This document shows positions 45,119 through 54,581 of a stretch of 64,000 nucleotides of DNA, piece by piece. A program made the translations under genes and the position numbers. The DNA is taken from the NCBI RefSeq assembly GCF_007097155.1, contig NZ_VJWA01000001.1, forward strand, positions 1,884,860-1,948,859. The letters are read 5' to 3'. The notes beneath the pieces are model-generated. The model was not told the origin of the DNA. It did no database searches and worked only from the letters and a program-made list of their open reading frames with translations. Numbering within the stretch: position 1 is the stretch's first letter; the number at the start of each line of letters is the position of its first letter. The stretch is from Glacieibacterium frigidum. Lineage in GTDB: Bacteria > Pseudomonadota > Alphaproteobacteria > Sphingomonadales > Sphingomonadaceae.

Positions 45119-46473
45119 GCCAGCACCTCGTCGAGAGCGTCTTCGTAAGCGTCCATGTCGCCGTCGGTGACGGTCTCGGTGACCGCCACGATCAGCCCGC
45201 GTTCGAGGTCGCGCACCCCCGGAAACAGCCGGTTGAGCGACACGCCCGCGAGCACGCCGCGCTCCGCCAGCTTGCGCACCACGGGCCGCGCCTCCTGCGG
45301 CAGCGAGATCGTGAATTCGTTGAAGAAGGTCTGGCTGACCAGCTCGACCCCCGGCACGCGCGCCAGTCGCTCGGCCATCTGCACCGCGCGCGCATGGTTG
45401 AGCGCCGCAAGCTTGCGCAGGCCGACCTCGCCCAGCAGCGTCAGGTGCGCGGTGAACGCGAGCGCGCAAAGCCCTGAATTGGTGCAGATATTGCTCGTCG
45501 CCTTCTCGCGGCGGATATGCTGCTCGCGCGTACTGAGGGTCAGCACGAAGCCGCGCCGCCCGTCGGCATCGACCGTCTCGCCGCACAGGCGGCCAGGGGC
45601 TTGGCGCACGTGCTTCTCACGGCACGCGAACAGGCCGAGGTAAGGCCCGCCATAGTTGAGGCCGTTGCCGATCGACTGGCCTTCGCCGACCACGATGTCG
45701 GCGCCCATCTCGCCCGGCGACTTGAGCGCGCCGAACGACACGGCCTCGGTGACCACGACGATCAGCAGCGCGCCGGCGGCATGGCAAGCCTCGGCGAGCG
45801 GCGTCAGGTCGGCGACGTGCCCGAACAGGCTGGGGTTCTGGACGACGACGCAGCTCGTCTCCTTGTCGACGCTCTCCGCGAGCTCCACGAGATAATCGTC
45901 CGAGGTCAGGTCGGGGGTGCGCGTCACGATCTCGTCGTCGGTGAAGCGCGTCAGCGTCCGCAGCACGGCGACATAGTGCGGGTGGACGCCGCTGCTGATC
46001 AGCGCCTTGGTGCGCCGCGTGATGCGCCGCGCCATGAACACCGCCTCGGTCATCGCGGTCGAGCCGTCGTACATCGACGCGTTGGCGACCTCCATGCCGG
46101 TCAACCGCGCGACCTGCGTCTGGAATTCGAACAGGACCTGCAGCGTGCCTTGCGCGATCTCGGGCTGGTACGGCGTGTAGCTCGTCAGGAACTCGCCGCG
46201 CTGGATGATGTGATCGACGCTGGCGGGCACGTGATGCTTGTACGCGCCGCACCCGAGGAAGAAGGGCGTTGCGCCGGCATGCAGGTTCTTCGCCGCCATC
46301 TTCGACAGCGCGCGCTCGACCTCGAGCTCGCCCATGTGCGGCGTCAGCCCGTGGATCGGCCCGTCGAGGCGCGCGGCCTCGGGCACGTCGGCGAACAGCG
46401 CGTCGATATCGGGGGCGCCGATGACGCGCAGCATGTCGGCGCGGTCAGCGGGGGTGAGGGGGAGGTAGCGCAT
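45115..46473 (-). CDS. gcvPA: glycine dehydrogenase (decarboxylating) subunit 1
   Basis: The 452-residue non-PLP half of P-protein shows [60 protein letters not shown] and [18 protein letters not shown], all typical for subunit 1 of two-subunit P-proteins in bacteria. It pairs with gcvPB just downstream. Upstream, a palindromic element (46502-46571) fills most of the 119-base gap to the methyltransferase gene. Expression should depend on the glycine riboswitch at 48848-49018 if the operon reads through. Confidence 0.96.
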   Translation of the reverse strand: MRYLPLTPADRADMLRVIGAPDIDALFADVPEAARLDGPIHGLTPHMGELEVERALSKMAAKNLHAGATPFFLGCGAYKHHVPASVDHIIQRGEFLTSYTPYQPEIAQGTLQVLFEFQTQVARLTGMEVANASMYDGSTAMTEAVFMARRITRRTKALISSGVHPHYVAVLRTLTRFTDDEIVTRTPDLTSDDYLVELAESVDKETSCVVVQNPSLFGHVADLTPLAEACHAAGALLIVVVTEAVSFGALKSPGEMGADIVVGEGQSIGNGLNYGGPYLGLFACREKHVRQAPGRLCGETVDADGRRGFVLTLSTREQHIRREKATSNICTNSGLCALAFTAHLTLLGEVGLRKLAALNHARAVQMAERLARVPGVELVSQTFFNEFTISLPQEARPVVRKLAERGVLAGVSLNRLFPGVRDLERGLIVAVTETVTDGDMDAYEDALDEVLA

Positions 46474-46501
46474 GGGTCAGGACACCTCAGGAAAATGCGC
46501 G

Positions 46502-46571
46502 TCATGCTGGCGCACGCCAGCACCCACGGAGGAGCGCGCTGGCAGATGGGTGCTGGCGTTCGCCAGCATGA
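46502..46571. repeat. palindromic repeat, family C (tcatgctggcg type), intergenic copy
   Basis: Arms 46502-46526 and 46547-46571 are 25-bp inverted copies differing at one central position. A second copy with the same arms lies inside the glyS coding region (62739-62826). Read as protein, this copy would give VMLAHASTHGG and GAGVRQHD, as in glyS. Confidence 0.9.
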
Positions 46572-46592
46572 CGGGGAAAGGAAGGCGGCGGC

Positions 46593-47348
46593 TCACAACG
46601 GCTTCCGCGCGCTGAACCGCAGGCGGACATAATCGGCGATCCAGCTACCGTCGTCGTCGGCCAGCACCGGGCGCAGCAGTGCGCGCGTGTCCTCGATGAC
46701 CTGGCCGCGCTGGTTCGCGGGCACGCCGGCCGAGTCGATGAAGCCGCCGCGGAAGGTCTGGAGCCAGGCGCTGATGCCGGTCGGCAGCGGCGTCGGGCGG
46801 TGGATCAGGTCGCAGCTGGCGACCTCGAAACCCTGCGCCTCGAGCACCGCGCGATAGGCGTCGGCGGTCGGGTAATAGCTGGTCTCATCGTCGGGAACGC
46901 GGAAGCCCCGCGCCTTCAAGACGCTGCGAATGCCGACGCGGATCGCGGCGATGTTGCCGAAGCCGCCGAACTCGCCGACGAACCGCCCGCCGGGCTTGAG
47001 TGCGCGCCAGACACCGTCGACGACAGGCTGCGGCGCCCCCATCCAGTGCAGCGCGGCGTTCGAGAACACCGCGTCGAACTCGCCGTCGAACGCCAGCGCG
47101 CGGCCGTCGCCGACGTGCGCGTCGAGGCCCTTATCGACCGCGCTCGCAATCATCGCGGCGTCGGCGTCGACCCCCACCACCTCGGCCCCCGCCTCGACCA
47201 GCCTGACCGTCAGCACGCCGTCGCCGCAGCCGAGATCGAGGATCCGCTCACCCTGCTTCGGCGCGAGCAGGTCGAGCACGGCATTGCCCAGCGCGGGCAC
47301 GAAGCTCGCGTGCTGGGCGTAGGTGGCGGGGTCCCAGGCGTGGCTCAC
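46593..47348 (-). CDS. class I SAM-dependent methyltransferase (trans-aconitate-like)
   Basis: The 251-residue protein has the SAM motif [28 protein letters not shown], the [13 protein letters not shown] motif [13 protein letters not shown] and [14 protein letters not shown], closest to the trans-aconitate/Tam or BioC-like group. The substrate is unknown. It starts with GTG 47348 overlapping the gcvH stop (GTGA), so it is translationally coupled with gcvH and probably under the glycine riboswitch. An uncharacterised methyltransferase between gcvH and gcvPA is unusual for a glycine-cleavage operon. Confidence 0.88.
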   Translation of the reverse strand: MSHAWDPATYAQHASFVPALGNAVLDLLAPKQGERILDLGCGDGVLTVRLVEAGAEVVGVDADAAMIASAVDKGLDAHVGDGRALAFDGEFDAVFSNAALHWMGAPQPVVDGVWRALKPGGRFVGEFGGFGNIAAIRVGIRSVLKARGFRVPDDETSYYPTADAYRAVLEAQGFEVASCDLIHRPTPLPTGISAWLQTFRGGFIDSAGVPANQRGQVIEDTRALLRPVLADDDGSWIADYVRLRFSARKPL

Positions 47349-47716
47349 AGGGTCGCCACGAAAGCCTTGTACGCATCCTCGTCCATCAGCCCGTCGAGTT
47401 CGGACGCATCGCTCAGCGTCAGCTTGAAGAACCAGCCGCCGGTCTCGGCGCCCGTGTTGACCAGCGCAGGGTCCGCCTCGAGGTCGGCGTTGACCTCGAT
47501 GACCGTGCCGCCGACGGGGGCATAGACGTCGGACGCCGCCTTGACCGATTCGACCACTGCGGCATCGCCGCCCTTGGTCAGCACGCGGCCCGGCGCCGGC
47601 AGGTCGACGAACACGACATCGCCGAGCATCTCCTGCGCGTAACTCGTGATCCCGCACGTGCCGGTGTCACCCTCGACGTCGACCCACTCGTGTTCCTTGG
47701 TGAAATAGCGCGTCAT
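47345..47716 (-). CDS. gcvH: glycine cleavage system H protein
   Basis: The 123-residue lipoyl carrier shuttles the aminomethyl group. The lipoylated Lys lies in [17 protein letters not shown], the start [17 protein letters not shown] and the end [15 protein letters not shown] are standard. It overlaps gcvT by four bases upstream and the methyltransferase by four bases downstream. Confidence 0.97.
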   Translation of the reverse strand: MTRYFTKEHEWVDVEGDTGTCGITSYAQEMLGDVVFVDLPAPGRVLTKGGDAAVVESVKAASDVYAPVGGTVIEVNADLEADPALVNTGAETGGWFFKLTLSDASELDGLMDEDAYKAFVATL

Positions 47717-48801
47717 CGCGGGGCTCCTTCGCGGACATAGGATTTGGGGAAAAACGGCATCGGCACGACCGTCGCGTCGAGGATGCGGCCGCGCACGTCG
47801 ATACCGAGCGCGGTGCCGTCAGCGACGTGGGCGGCATCGACCATCGCCATCGCGATCGGCGCGCCCAGCGCGGGGCCGAAGCCGCCGCTGGTAACGGTGC
47901 CGACGACGCCCTCGGCCGCGACCACCGACGCACCCTCGCGCGCCGGCAGGCGGCCCTCGACCTTCAGACCGACGCGGCACTTCGGCGCGCCGTTGAGCAG
48001 CTGATCGAGCACGTGCGTGGCGCCGGGAAAGCCGCCCTCGACCTTGCGGCGCTTCGAGATCGCGAAGGCCAGCCCCGCCTCGACCGGCGTGATCGCGGGC
48101 GTCAGGTCGTGGCCGTAGAGCGGCAGCCCCGCCTCCAGCCGCAGCGAATCGCGCGCGCCGAGCCCGATCGGGCGCACTTCGGCGTGCGTCAGCAGCGCGC
48201 GCGCCACCGGCTCGACGGCGTCGTTGGGTACCGAAATCTCGAAGCCATCCTCGCCGGTATAGCCCGACCGGCTGATCCACGCCGGCACGCCGAGCAGCGC
48301 GAACGCCCCGCCGCGCATGAAGCTCAGCGATCCGACCCCCGGCGCGAGCCGTTCGAGCACCGCGACCGCCAGCGGCCCCTGCAGCGCCAGCAGCGCCCAG
48401 TCGTCGCGATACTGCGGGTTCAGTCCCGCGGCACGGAACACGGAGATATCATCGTGCTTCGTCGCGCCGTTGACGACCATGTACAGGTCGTCCTCGCGCC
48501 GCGTCACCATCAGGTCGTCGAGAATGCCGCCGTTGTCGTTCAGCAGCATCGAATAGCGCAGCACGCCGGCCTTCAGCCCGGTGATGTCGCCCGGCAGCAG
48601 GGTCTCGAGCGCGACATCGTCGGCGCTGGCGAAGACGAGCTGGCCCATGTGGCTGACGTCGAACAGGCCCGCCTGCGTCCGCGTCCAGTTATGTTCGGCG
48701 ATGATGCCCTCGAACTGGATCGGCATCGCATAGCCCGCGAACGACACCATGCGGCCGCCGAGTTCGCGGTGCAGGCTGTCGAGGGGAAGGGCGAGGTCCA
48801 T
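47713..48801 (-). CDS. gcvT: aminomethyltransferase (glycine cleavage T protein)
   Basis: The 362-residue T protein releases ammonia from the H-bound intermediate and forms 5,10-methylene-THF. Seen are [13 protein letters not shown], the folate-site Asp in [25 protein letters not shown] and [29 protein letters not shown]. It is the first gene of the operon, 46 bases after the riboswitch. The length matches the E. coli enzyme (364). Confidence 0.97.
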   Translation of the reverse strand: MDLALPLDSLHRELGGRMVSFAGYAMPIQFEGIIAEHNWTRTQAGLFDVSHMGQLVFASADDVALETLLPGDITGLKAGVLRYSMLLNDNGGILDDLMVTRREDDLYMVVNGATKHDDISVFRAAGLNPQYRDDWALLALQGPLAVAVLERLAPGVGSLSFMRGGAFALLGVPAWISRSGYTGEDGFEISVPNDAVEPVARALLTHAEVRPIGLGARDSLRLEAGLPLYGHDLTPAITPVEAGLAFAISKRRKVEGGFPGATHVLDQLLNGAPKCRVGLKVEGRLPAREGASVVAAEGVVGTVTSGGFGPALGAPIAMAMVDAAHVADGTALGIDVRGRILDATVVPMPFFPKSYVREGAPR

Positions 48802-48847
48802 GCGCGAGTCCGTGACAGAGCGCGACGAAACCCGCCGCCCGCACCCC

Positions 48848-49018
48848 CGTCTGTCACTTGCACCTGAGAGCTTTGCCCCTTCGGTGGGACGGCACCCGCG
48901 AAGGCCCGTCCGCTTTCCAGATTGCCGCTGATGCGCCCGCCCGGTCCCTGGTGCCTGAGAGTTTGCCGGGGGCGGCTTGCTCCTTCGGCGGCGACGGTCT
49001 CGGCCCCCGCTCTCTCCC
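48848..49018 (-). promoter_or_regulatory. tandem glycine riboswitch
   Basis: Read on the minus strand there are two glycine aptamers in a row: the first has GGGAGAGAGC (49018-49009), CCGAAGGAGCAAGCC and AAACTCTCAGGCACC; the second has CCGAAGGGGCAAAGCTCTCAGGTGC. The paired motifs CCGAAGG-x-GCAA and CTCTCAGG are the conserved cores of glycine aptamers. It lies just upstream of gcvT, where glycine should turn on the cleavage operon. Confidence 0.95.
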
Positions 49019-49085
49019 GCACGCGCGCCGGGTTGCCCCGACGACGTCTCAGGTTTTGCGGCGGTGCAGCGTAAGAGTCAACGCG

Positions 49086-49748
49086 TCACTTGGTGACGTT
49101 GTACGCCAGTGCGGCCTCGTCGAGCTGGAAGCCGACCAGCACCTCGAAGCTCGCGGCGCGGACGGCGGCGCGGACCTCGGGGTCGGACAGCGGATCGGTC
49201 GCGGCGTCGAGGTCGCCGGGCTTGCGCTCGCGGCTGATGCGCTCCTGGACCGCCGGCGGCAGCAGCACCGCCGAGCGCGCGACGCGCGTGCGGGCACCGC
49301 CTGCCACCTCGGCACGCTGCTGGCCGGCGGCGAAGCTGACCGTCACCGAGCTCAGCTGCTTCGACACCAGCAGGTTGCCGCCCTGCACGACGCTGGCGAA
49401 CACCGGCAGCGTCACCTGCCGTGCTGCGGTCGCATCGATGCGGCGCGCGACGACGACGTAATTGACCTGCGTCTCGATCGAGTCCGTGCCCTCCGTGCAG
49501 GTGCCGCGTACGTCGGTGATCGTGGCGACGACGTCGACCCCGGCGGCGTTGCGGTCGGTATCGCCGGCGGCGAACAGCGTCGTGTCGCCGGCATAGGCGG
49601 GCACCGCGACCGCCGGGCAGAGCGAGCGCTTCACCAGCAACGGATTATTCTGACACCCCGCCAGCGCGAGGGCGGCGAGACCGAGGACGACGAGCGGACG
49701 CGTGGACAAGGGGCGGACCTTTTTCGCCGGAGACTTCGCCGCCGTCAT
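49086..49748 (-). CDS. predicted lipoprotein of unknown function
   Basis: The 220-residue protein has a basic start, a hydrophobic segment (PLVVLGLAALALAGC) with a lipobox LALAGC (Cys32), and a beta-rich exported body (VVATITDVRGTCTEG, YVVVARRIDATAARQVTLPVFASVV). It is not recognised beyond a lipoprotein. It precedes the riboswitch and the gcv operon on the same strand but is separated by 68 bases and the aptamers, so its transcript may lead into them. It diverges from ispH. Confidence 0.8.
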   Translation of the reverse strand: MTAAKSPAKKVRPLSTRPLVVLGLAALALAGCQNNPLLVKRSLCPAVAVPAYAGDTTLFAAGDTDRNAAGVDVVATITDVRGTCTEGTDSIETQVNYVVVARRIDATAARQVTLPVFASVVQGGNLLVSKQLSSVTVSFAAGQQRAEVAGGARTRVARSAVLLPPAVQERISRERKPGDLDAATDPLSDPEVRAAVRAASFEVLVGFQLDEAALAYNVTK

Positions 49749-49834
49749 AGGTCGCCATGCCGCGCGCGACAAGCAATGGCGCTCGCGCGCATCTGGCAAT
49801 GGCGCTCGTCCGCAATCCGCACTATCACGCGCCC

Positions 49835-50791
49835 ATGTCCGTCACCGCGCTCCCGCTGCCCCCGCTCAAGGTTCTCGTTGCCGCCCCGCGCGGCTTTTGT
49901 GCCGGCGTCGACCGCGCCATCATGATCGTCGAGCGCGCCATCGAACGCTTCGGCGCGCCGGTCTATGTGCGGCACGAGATCGTCCACAATCGCTTCGTCG
50001 TCGACACGCTGAAGGCCAAGGGCGCGATCTTCGTCGAGGAATTGGACGAAGTGCCCGACGGCGTCCCCGTGGTGTTCTCGGCGCACGGCGTGCCCAAGGT
50101 CGTGCCCGCCGCGGCCGAGGCGCGCGGCCTCAACTGGCTCGACGCGACCTGCCCGCTGGTCTCGAAGGTCCACCGCCAGGCCGAGCGCCTCGTCGCGCAG
50201 AACCAGCACATCCTGTTCATCGGCCACGCCGGCCACCCGGAGGTCATCGGCACCTTCGGCCAGGTGCCGCCCGGCACGATCACGCTGGTCGAGACGATGG
50301 AGGAGGCGCGCACAGTCCGCGTCTCCGACGCCGCCAACGTCGGCTTCCTGACGCAGACCACCCTGTCGGTCGACGACACCGCCGAGATCGTCGCCGAACT
50401 GCGCCGGCGCTTCCCCTCGATCGTCGGGCCGAAGGGCGAGGACATCTGCTACGCCACCTCGAACCGCCAGGCCGCGGTCAAGGCGATCGCGCACGCCTGC
50501 GATCTGATGCTCGTCATCGGCGCGCCCAACTCGTCGAATTCGCAGCGCCTGCGCGAACTGGGCGAGCGCGAGGGCCGGGCGGCGTATCTGGTGCAGCGCG
50601 CCGCCGACATCGACTGGGCCTGGTTCGAGGGCGTTCGCACGCTGGGCCTCACCGCCGGCGCTTCGGCACCCGAGGTACTGGTGCAGGAGGTACTCGCCCG
50701 CCTCGCCGTGCGTTTCACGCTGAGCGTCGAGGAGATCACGACAGCGGTCGAGGACGTCGTGTTCAAGCTGCCCCGCTCGCTGACGGCCTAA
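49835..50791 (+). CDS. ispH: 4-hydroxy-3-methylbut-2-enyl diphosphate reductase
   Basis: The 318-residue iron-sulfur enzyme makes IPP and DMAPP in the last step of the MEP pathway. Three cluster cysteines are in [13 protein letters not shown] (C22), [11 protein letters not shown] and [10 protein letters not shown]; the SAHGVPK and [12 protein letters not shown] segments are typical. ATG 49835 gives the normal family start; ATG 49799 or 49757 would add 12 or 26 residues. thrB follows one base after its stop. Confidence 0.96.
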   Translation: MSVTALPLPPLKVLVAAPRGFCAGVDRAIMIVERAIERFGAPVYVRHEIVHNRFVVDTLKAKGAIFVEELDEVPDGVPVVFSAHGVPKVVPAAAEARGLNWLDATCPLVSKVHRQAERLVAQNQHILFIGHAGHPEVIGTFGQVPPGTITLVETMEEARTVRVSDAANVGFLTQTTLSVDDTAEIVAELRRRFPSIVGPKGEDICYATSNRQAAVKAIAHACDLMLVIGAPNSSNSQRLRELGEREGRAAYLVQRAADIDWAWFEGVRTLGLTAGASAPEVLVQEVLARLAVRFTLSVEEITTAVEDVVFKLPRSLTA

Positions 50792-50792
50792 C

Positions 50793-51755
50793 ATGGCGGT
50801 CTACACGCAGGTCGACGCCGCGGCGCTGGCGGCGTTCCTGACGCGCTACGATGTCGGCACCGCGCTGAGCTTCAAGGGCATCGCCGAGGGGGTCGAGAAC
50901 TCCAATTACTTCGTCGCGACGACGCACGGGCGCTTCATCCTGACGCTGTACGAAAAGCGCGTCGATGCGGCGCAGCTGCCCTATTTCCTCGCTCTGACGA
51001 CGCACCTCGCCGACGCCGGCCTGCCGGTGCCGCGGCCGATCCAGGACCGGGAGGGTGTCGCGCTGCAGACGCTGAACGGCCGCCCGGCGTGCCTGATCCA
51101 GTTCGTCGAGGGCGTGTCGGTGACCGCGCCGAACGACGCCGAAACCCGCGAGGTCGGCGCGGCACTCGGCCGCCTCCACGCCGCGGTCGCGAACTTCGAG
51201 GGGGAGCGTCCCAACGGCCTCGGCCCCGCCGGCTGGGCGCGTCTCGCCGCCGATTGCGCCGGGCGGCTCGACGCGATCGAGCCAGGTCTCGAGGCGCTGG
51301 TCGCGGACCAGCTCGCGAGCATCAACGCGGCGTGGCCAACGCACCTCGACACGTCGACGATCCACGCCGACCTGTTCCCCGACAATGTCCTGATGCTGGG
51401 CGGCAAGGTCACCGGACTGATCGACTTCTACTTCGCCTGCACCGACATCCGCGCCTACGACATCGCGGTGACCCACGCCGCCTGGGTGTTCGACGGCGAC
51501 GGCGCAGCATTCGCGCCCGGACGCGCCGCAGCGCTGATTGACGGCTACCGCAGCGTTCACGCGCTGAGCGAAGCCGAGGTCGCTGCCCTGCCCGTGCTGT
51601 GCCGCGCCGCGTCCCTGCGCTTCCTGCTGACCCGCGCCTACGACTGGCTCAACACGCCCGCGGGCGCGATGGTGACGCGCAAGGACCCCCTCGCCTTCGC
51701 GCGCCGCCTGCACTGGTACGGCGCCGCCACCCCGGAGCAGATCCTTGGCCGCTGA
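50793..51755 (+). CDS. thrB: homoserine kinase, aminoglycoside-phosphotransferase fold
   Basis: The 320-residue protein phosphorylates homoserine for threonine synthesis. It is of the alphaproteobacterial APH-like type rather than [25 protein letters not shown] at the start, [22 protein letters not shown], and the catalytic loop [31 protein letters not shown]. It follows ispH by one base and overlaps rnhA by 11 bases, an arrangement widespread in this class. Confidence 0.95.
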   Translation: MAVYTQVDAAALAAFLTRYDVGTALSFKGIAEGVENSNYFVATTHGRFILTLYEKRVDAAQLPYFLALTTHLADAGLPVPRPIQDREGVALQTLNGRPACLIQFVEGVSVTAPNDAETREVGAALGRLHAAVANFEGERPNGLGPAGWARLAADCAGRLDAIEPGLEALVADQLASINAAWPTHLDTSTIHADLFPDNVLMLGGKVTGLIDFYFACTDIRAYDIAVTHAAWVFDGDGAAFAPGRAAALIDGYRSVHALSEAEVAALPVLCRAASLRFLLTRAYDWLNTPAGAMVTRKDPLAFARRLHWYGAATPEQILGR

Positions 51756-52212
51756 CCTGCCCGCCGTCACGATCCACACCGACGGCGCGTGCAAGGGCAA
51801 CCCCGGCATCGGCGGCTGGGGCGCCATCCTGCGCATGGGTGCGGCCGAAAAGGAGCTGATGGGTCACGAGGCGCACACCACCAACAACCGCATGGAGCTG
51901 ACTGCCGCGATCAAGGCGCTCGAGGCGCTGACCAAGCCGTGCGCGGTGACGCTGACCACCGACAGCAATTACGTCCGCGACGGCATCATGAAGTGGGTCC
52001 ACGGCTGGCAGAAGAAGGGCTGGCGCACCACCGACGGCTCGCCGGTCAAGAACGTCGAGCTGTGGAAGGCGCTGCTCGCCGCTACCGCGCGCCATCAGGT
52101 GACGTGGAAATGGGTCAAGGGCCACGCCGGCGACCCGGGCAACGAGCGCGCCGACGCGCTGGCCAATGCCGCAATCGACGCCGCACGGGGGCGCGGCACG
52201 GCGACATCGTGA
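51745..52212 (+). CDS. rnhA: ribonuclease HI
   Basis: The 155-residue nuclease cleaves RNA in RNA-DNA hybrids. The four acidic catalytic residues are in [28 protein letters not shown] and [10 protein letters not shown], and the basic handle region [16 protein letters not shown] is present. It starts at TTG 51745 with ggag at 51733-51736, overlapping thrB by 11 bases, so it is translated by coupling. Length matches E. coli RNase HI (155). Confidence 0.96.
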   Translation: MAADLPAVTIHTDGACKGNPGIGGWGAILRMGAAEKELMGHEAHTTNNRMELTAAIKALEALTKPCAVTLTTDSNYVRDGIMKWVHGWQKKGWRTTDGSPVKNVELWKALLAATARHQVTWKWVKGHAGDPGNERADALANAAIDAARGRGTATS

Positions 52213-52250
52213 CATGGCGGCGTCGCGCAACTCCCGGCGTATAGTCACGC

Positions 52251-52592
52251 ATGGCATTGACGGTCTGGTTCGACGGCGGGTGTCCGCTGTGCACGCGTGA
52301 AATCGCGCTGATGCGCCGCCTCGACCGCGCTGGCCGCATACAGTTCGTCGATGCCGGCGCGAGCGACGCGGCGTGTCCGATCGACCGCGCGGCGCTCCTG
52401 GCGCGCTTCCACGCGCGCGAGGACGGCGTGCTGCTCGACGGCGCAGCGGCGTTCGCGGCGATGTGGCGGGCGATTCCGCTGCTCCGCCCGCTCGGCCTGC
52501 TGGCGCGCTGGCGTCCGGCGCTGCACCTGCTCGAACGGGCTTATGTCGCCTTCCTGCGCGTCCGGCCCCGCCTGCAGCGGCTGGCCGCGTGA
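52251..52592 (+). CDS. DCC-family thiol-disulfide oxidoreductase-like protein
   Basis: The 113-residue protein has the DUF393 start VWFDGGCPLCTREIALMRRLD, in which CPLC is a thioredoxin-like redox pair (DxxCxxC). The rest, FAAMWRAIPLLRPLGLLARW, is the usual hydrophobic half. Redox function is inferred from the motif only. The next gene starts with GTGA overlapping its stop. Confidence 0.88.
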   Translation: MALTVWFDGGCPLCTREIALMRRLDRAGRIQFVDAGASDAACPIDRAALLARFHAREDGVLLDGAAAFAAMWRAIPLLRPLGLLARWRPALHLLERAYVAFLRVRPRLQRLAA

Positions 52593-53077
52593 CCCCCGAT
52601 CCGGTCCGCCCCGGCCAGCGCAGTGTCTGGGACTTCCCGCGCCCGCCGGCGATCGAGCCCGAGCCGCGCCGACTTGAGATCGTCCACCGCGGGCAGGTGA
52701 TCGCCGCGACAAGCGCGAGCTTCCGCACCCTCGAAACCAGCCACCCGCCAACCTATTACTTCCCGCCCGGCAGCGTCACGCCCGGCGTCTTGCAGCGTGC
52801 CGCGCAGTCCAGCTTCTGCGAGTGGAAGGGCCACGCGGTCTACTTCGATGTCGTAGCCGGCGGCGAAGTCCTGCCTGGTGTGGCGTGGAGCTACCCGGCC
52901 CCAACCGCCGCCTTCGAAGCCCTGCGCGACCACCTCGCCTTCTACGCCGCGCCGTTCGACGCGTGCACCGTTGGCGGCAAGCGGGTGACGCCGCAACCCG
53001 GCGGCTTCTACGGCGGCTGGATCACCAGCGACCTCGCCGGCCCGTTCAAAGGCGTGCCGGGCTCGCGCTTCTGGTAG
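52589..53077 (+). CDS. DUF427-family protein
   Basis: The 162-residue protein has the DUF427 core: HRGQVIAATSASFRTLETSHPPTYYFPPGSV, then CEWKGHAVYFDV and a VAWSYPAPTAAFEALRDHLAFY segment. Family members are small beta-barrel-like proteins of unknown function. GTG 52589 overlaps the stop of the DCC gene by four bases, so both are coupled. Confidence 0.88.
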   Translation: MTPDPVRPGQRSVWDFPRPPAIEPEPRRLEIVHRGQVIAATSASFRTLETSHPPTYYFPPGSVTPGVLQRAAQSSFCEWKGHAVYFDVVAGGEVLPGVAWSYPAPTAAFEALRDHLAFYAAPFDACTVGGKRVTPQPGGFYGGWITSDLAGPFKGVPGSRFW

Positions 53078-53154
53078 CTGAGGCGGGCGGAGACCGTTGA
53101 CTAAACGCTGCAATTGCTGCGGAATTGTACCAGAACGACTCGTCTGCAATTGGA

Positions 53155-53652
53155 ATGCCCGTGATCCGTCCCGCGCCGCTGCTCTGCCTGGCCCTGCTGT
53201 TCGGCGCCGTCGTCGCCCCCGTGTCGGCCCAGCCGGTCGAGGAACTGCACCTCGCCTGCTACGGTTCGGGCGAGAAGCAGGTCAGCAGTTTCAGCAACGA
53301 TTACTACTGGGATCGCCGCGACGGCAGGTACCGCAGCCGCGACGGCATCGAGAACACCACGCGCAACTTCGAGACGGCGGTGTCGATCGACATCGCCGAT
53401 GGTCAGGGGCGCATCCGCCTCGCCAAGACCGTCATCCCGCCCCTCAACAATGGCGGCGAGGGCGACGGTTGGTGGCGTCTCGATGCCATCAGCGTGACCC
53501 CCGACGAGATCAGGGCGAGCTACAAGCTGAACGGTCTCAATCACCCCAAGGTGCGTATCGATCGGCGCAGCGGCGCAATCACGATGAGCGGCCTCAACAT
53601 CGACTTCACCGGGCGCTGCGACGCCATGGATCGTGACGCCCGCCGCTTTTGA
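53155..53652 (+). CDS. hypothetical exported protein
   Basis: The 165-residue protein has a signal peptide (PAPLLCLALLFGAVVAPVSAQ, to about residue 25) and a soluble beta-rich body with GSGEKQVSSFSNDYYWDRRDGRYRSRDGIENTT. Two Cys (ACYG and GRCD) may form a disulfide. I recognise no family. TTG 53125 is an alternative start but adds a non-signal-like stretch. It follows the DUF427 gene after 77 bases and is convergent with a membrane protein gene. Confidence 0.7.
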   Translation: MPVIRPAPLLCLALLFGAVVAPVSAQPVEELHLACYGSGEKQVSSFSNDYYWDRRDGRYRSRDGIENTTRNFETAVSIDIADGQGRIRLAKTVIPPLNNGGEGDGWWRLDAISVTPDEIRASYKLNGLNHPKVRIDRRSGAITMSGLNIDFTGRCDAMDRDARRF

Positions 53653-53661
53653 GCCGCGGCG

Positions 53662-54330
53662 TCAGGTAAACAGCGAGCCCACGACGAACACGATCACCGA
53701 ACTGAGCACCATTGCACCCGTCGCATCGGCGAGGCTGCGGAGGACCGACTGGCCGAGGTGGCGGGCGAACCAGCGGATCTGCACGATGCAATACCAGATG
53801 AGCGAAACGGAGATCAGGACAAGGCCCGTCAGCGCGCCGGAGTCGGCGCCGGTGCGAAGCATCGTCCAGCCGACGCTGAAGAACAGTGCGAATGCCGCAG
53901 CGGCATAGCACTGCGCAAAGAATGGCGGCCGCAGCGTGTCGCGATCGACAACAATGGCTTTGCGGACCAGCAGCCAGGTCGCCATGGTCAGCGGGAAGAC
54001 GCTGAACAGCAGCGCGCGCATCATGACGAGGCTCGTGTCGCTGTCGACCAGCGCGCTGACGCCGCGCGTGCTGCGGACGATCTCGCTTGGCCCGACGAGG
54101 ATGAGCTCCGCGGCATGCGCGACCACCATCGCCAAGAACAGGAACAGCGGCGGACTTAGTCCATCGAGGTAAGGTTGCGTTTCGGACCGGGCGGGCGCCG
54201 CCGCGCCATGGTTCATCATCCGTGCCGGACGAAACAGCGATCGCCACAGCGTCAACGGGAAAAACAGCAGCCAGGACACCAGCTCGTAGAGCAGCTCGTC
54301 GAGCGAACGCAGTAAGCCGAGTATTCCCAT
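53662..54330 (-). CDS. polytopic membrane protein of unknown function
   Basis: The 222-residue protein has about five hydrophobic helices (LVSWLLFFPLTLW, FLFLAMVVAHAAELILV, LLFSVFPLTMATWLLV, YAAAAFALFFSVGWTMLR, LTGLVLISVSLIWYCIVQ) and a last helix at the C-terminus. The shape resembles small Yip1-like/permease proteins, but there is no diagnostic motif. ATG 54330 is preferred to earlier ATGs, whose extension is Arg-rich and unlike a membrane start. Confidence 0.72.
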   Translation of the reverse strand: MGILGLLRSLDELLYELVSWLLFFPLTLWRSLFRPARMMNHGAAAPARSETQPYLDGLSPPLFLFLAMVVAHAAELILVGPSEIVRSTRGVSALVDSDTSLVMMRALLFSVFPLTMATWLLVRKAIVVDRDTLRPPFFAQCYAAAAFALFFSVGWTMLRTGADSGALTGLVLISVSLIWYCIVQIRWFARHLGQSVLRSLADATGAMVLSSVIVFVVGSLFT

Positions 54331-54538
54331 CGTGTTGCCAACCCTGGCACAGTTGGCGTCATAGGTCGACCGCGCCGCGCGCCTAGGTCTTGGCACGACG
54401 CTTTCACTTGACATCACGAACCGTATAGGTTATAGACAAACTGGTTGGAAGGGCGGGAGGTGGCGACCGAGTTTGGGATGGTGGGTTCGTCGGCTCCCGG
54501 CTTGCGTTCCGTGTGATCTTAAGGGCGAAAGGGTCCCG

Positions 54539-54581
54539 CGCCAAAAGCGCTTCGCACCGTCAAATTCGCTTACTTATTCAT
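54539..54581 (-). repeat. 43-nt repeated sequence at the end of the DadA-like gene
   Basis: Read on the minus strand, this stretch contains aagtaagcgaatttgacggt (54575-54556), identical to 61489-61508 upstream of ppdK; similarity extends from ATGAA(T/C)AAG to TTTGGCG with one or two gaps. Here it covers the stop codon of the oxidase and the bases after it. Confidence 0.75.

Noticed and set aside
46600..49050. Possible selenocysteine or recoding in the gcv genes
   Set aside because: All frames are intact with normal stops and four-base overlaps; nothing needs recoding.
54418..54538. Search for a tRNA or small RNA between the membrane protein and the oxidase gene
   Set aside because: No cloverleaf or strong hairpin was seen; only unremarkable spacer.
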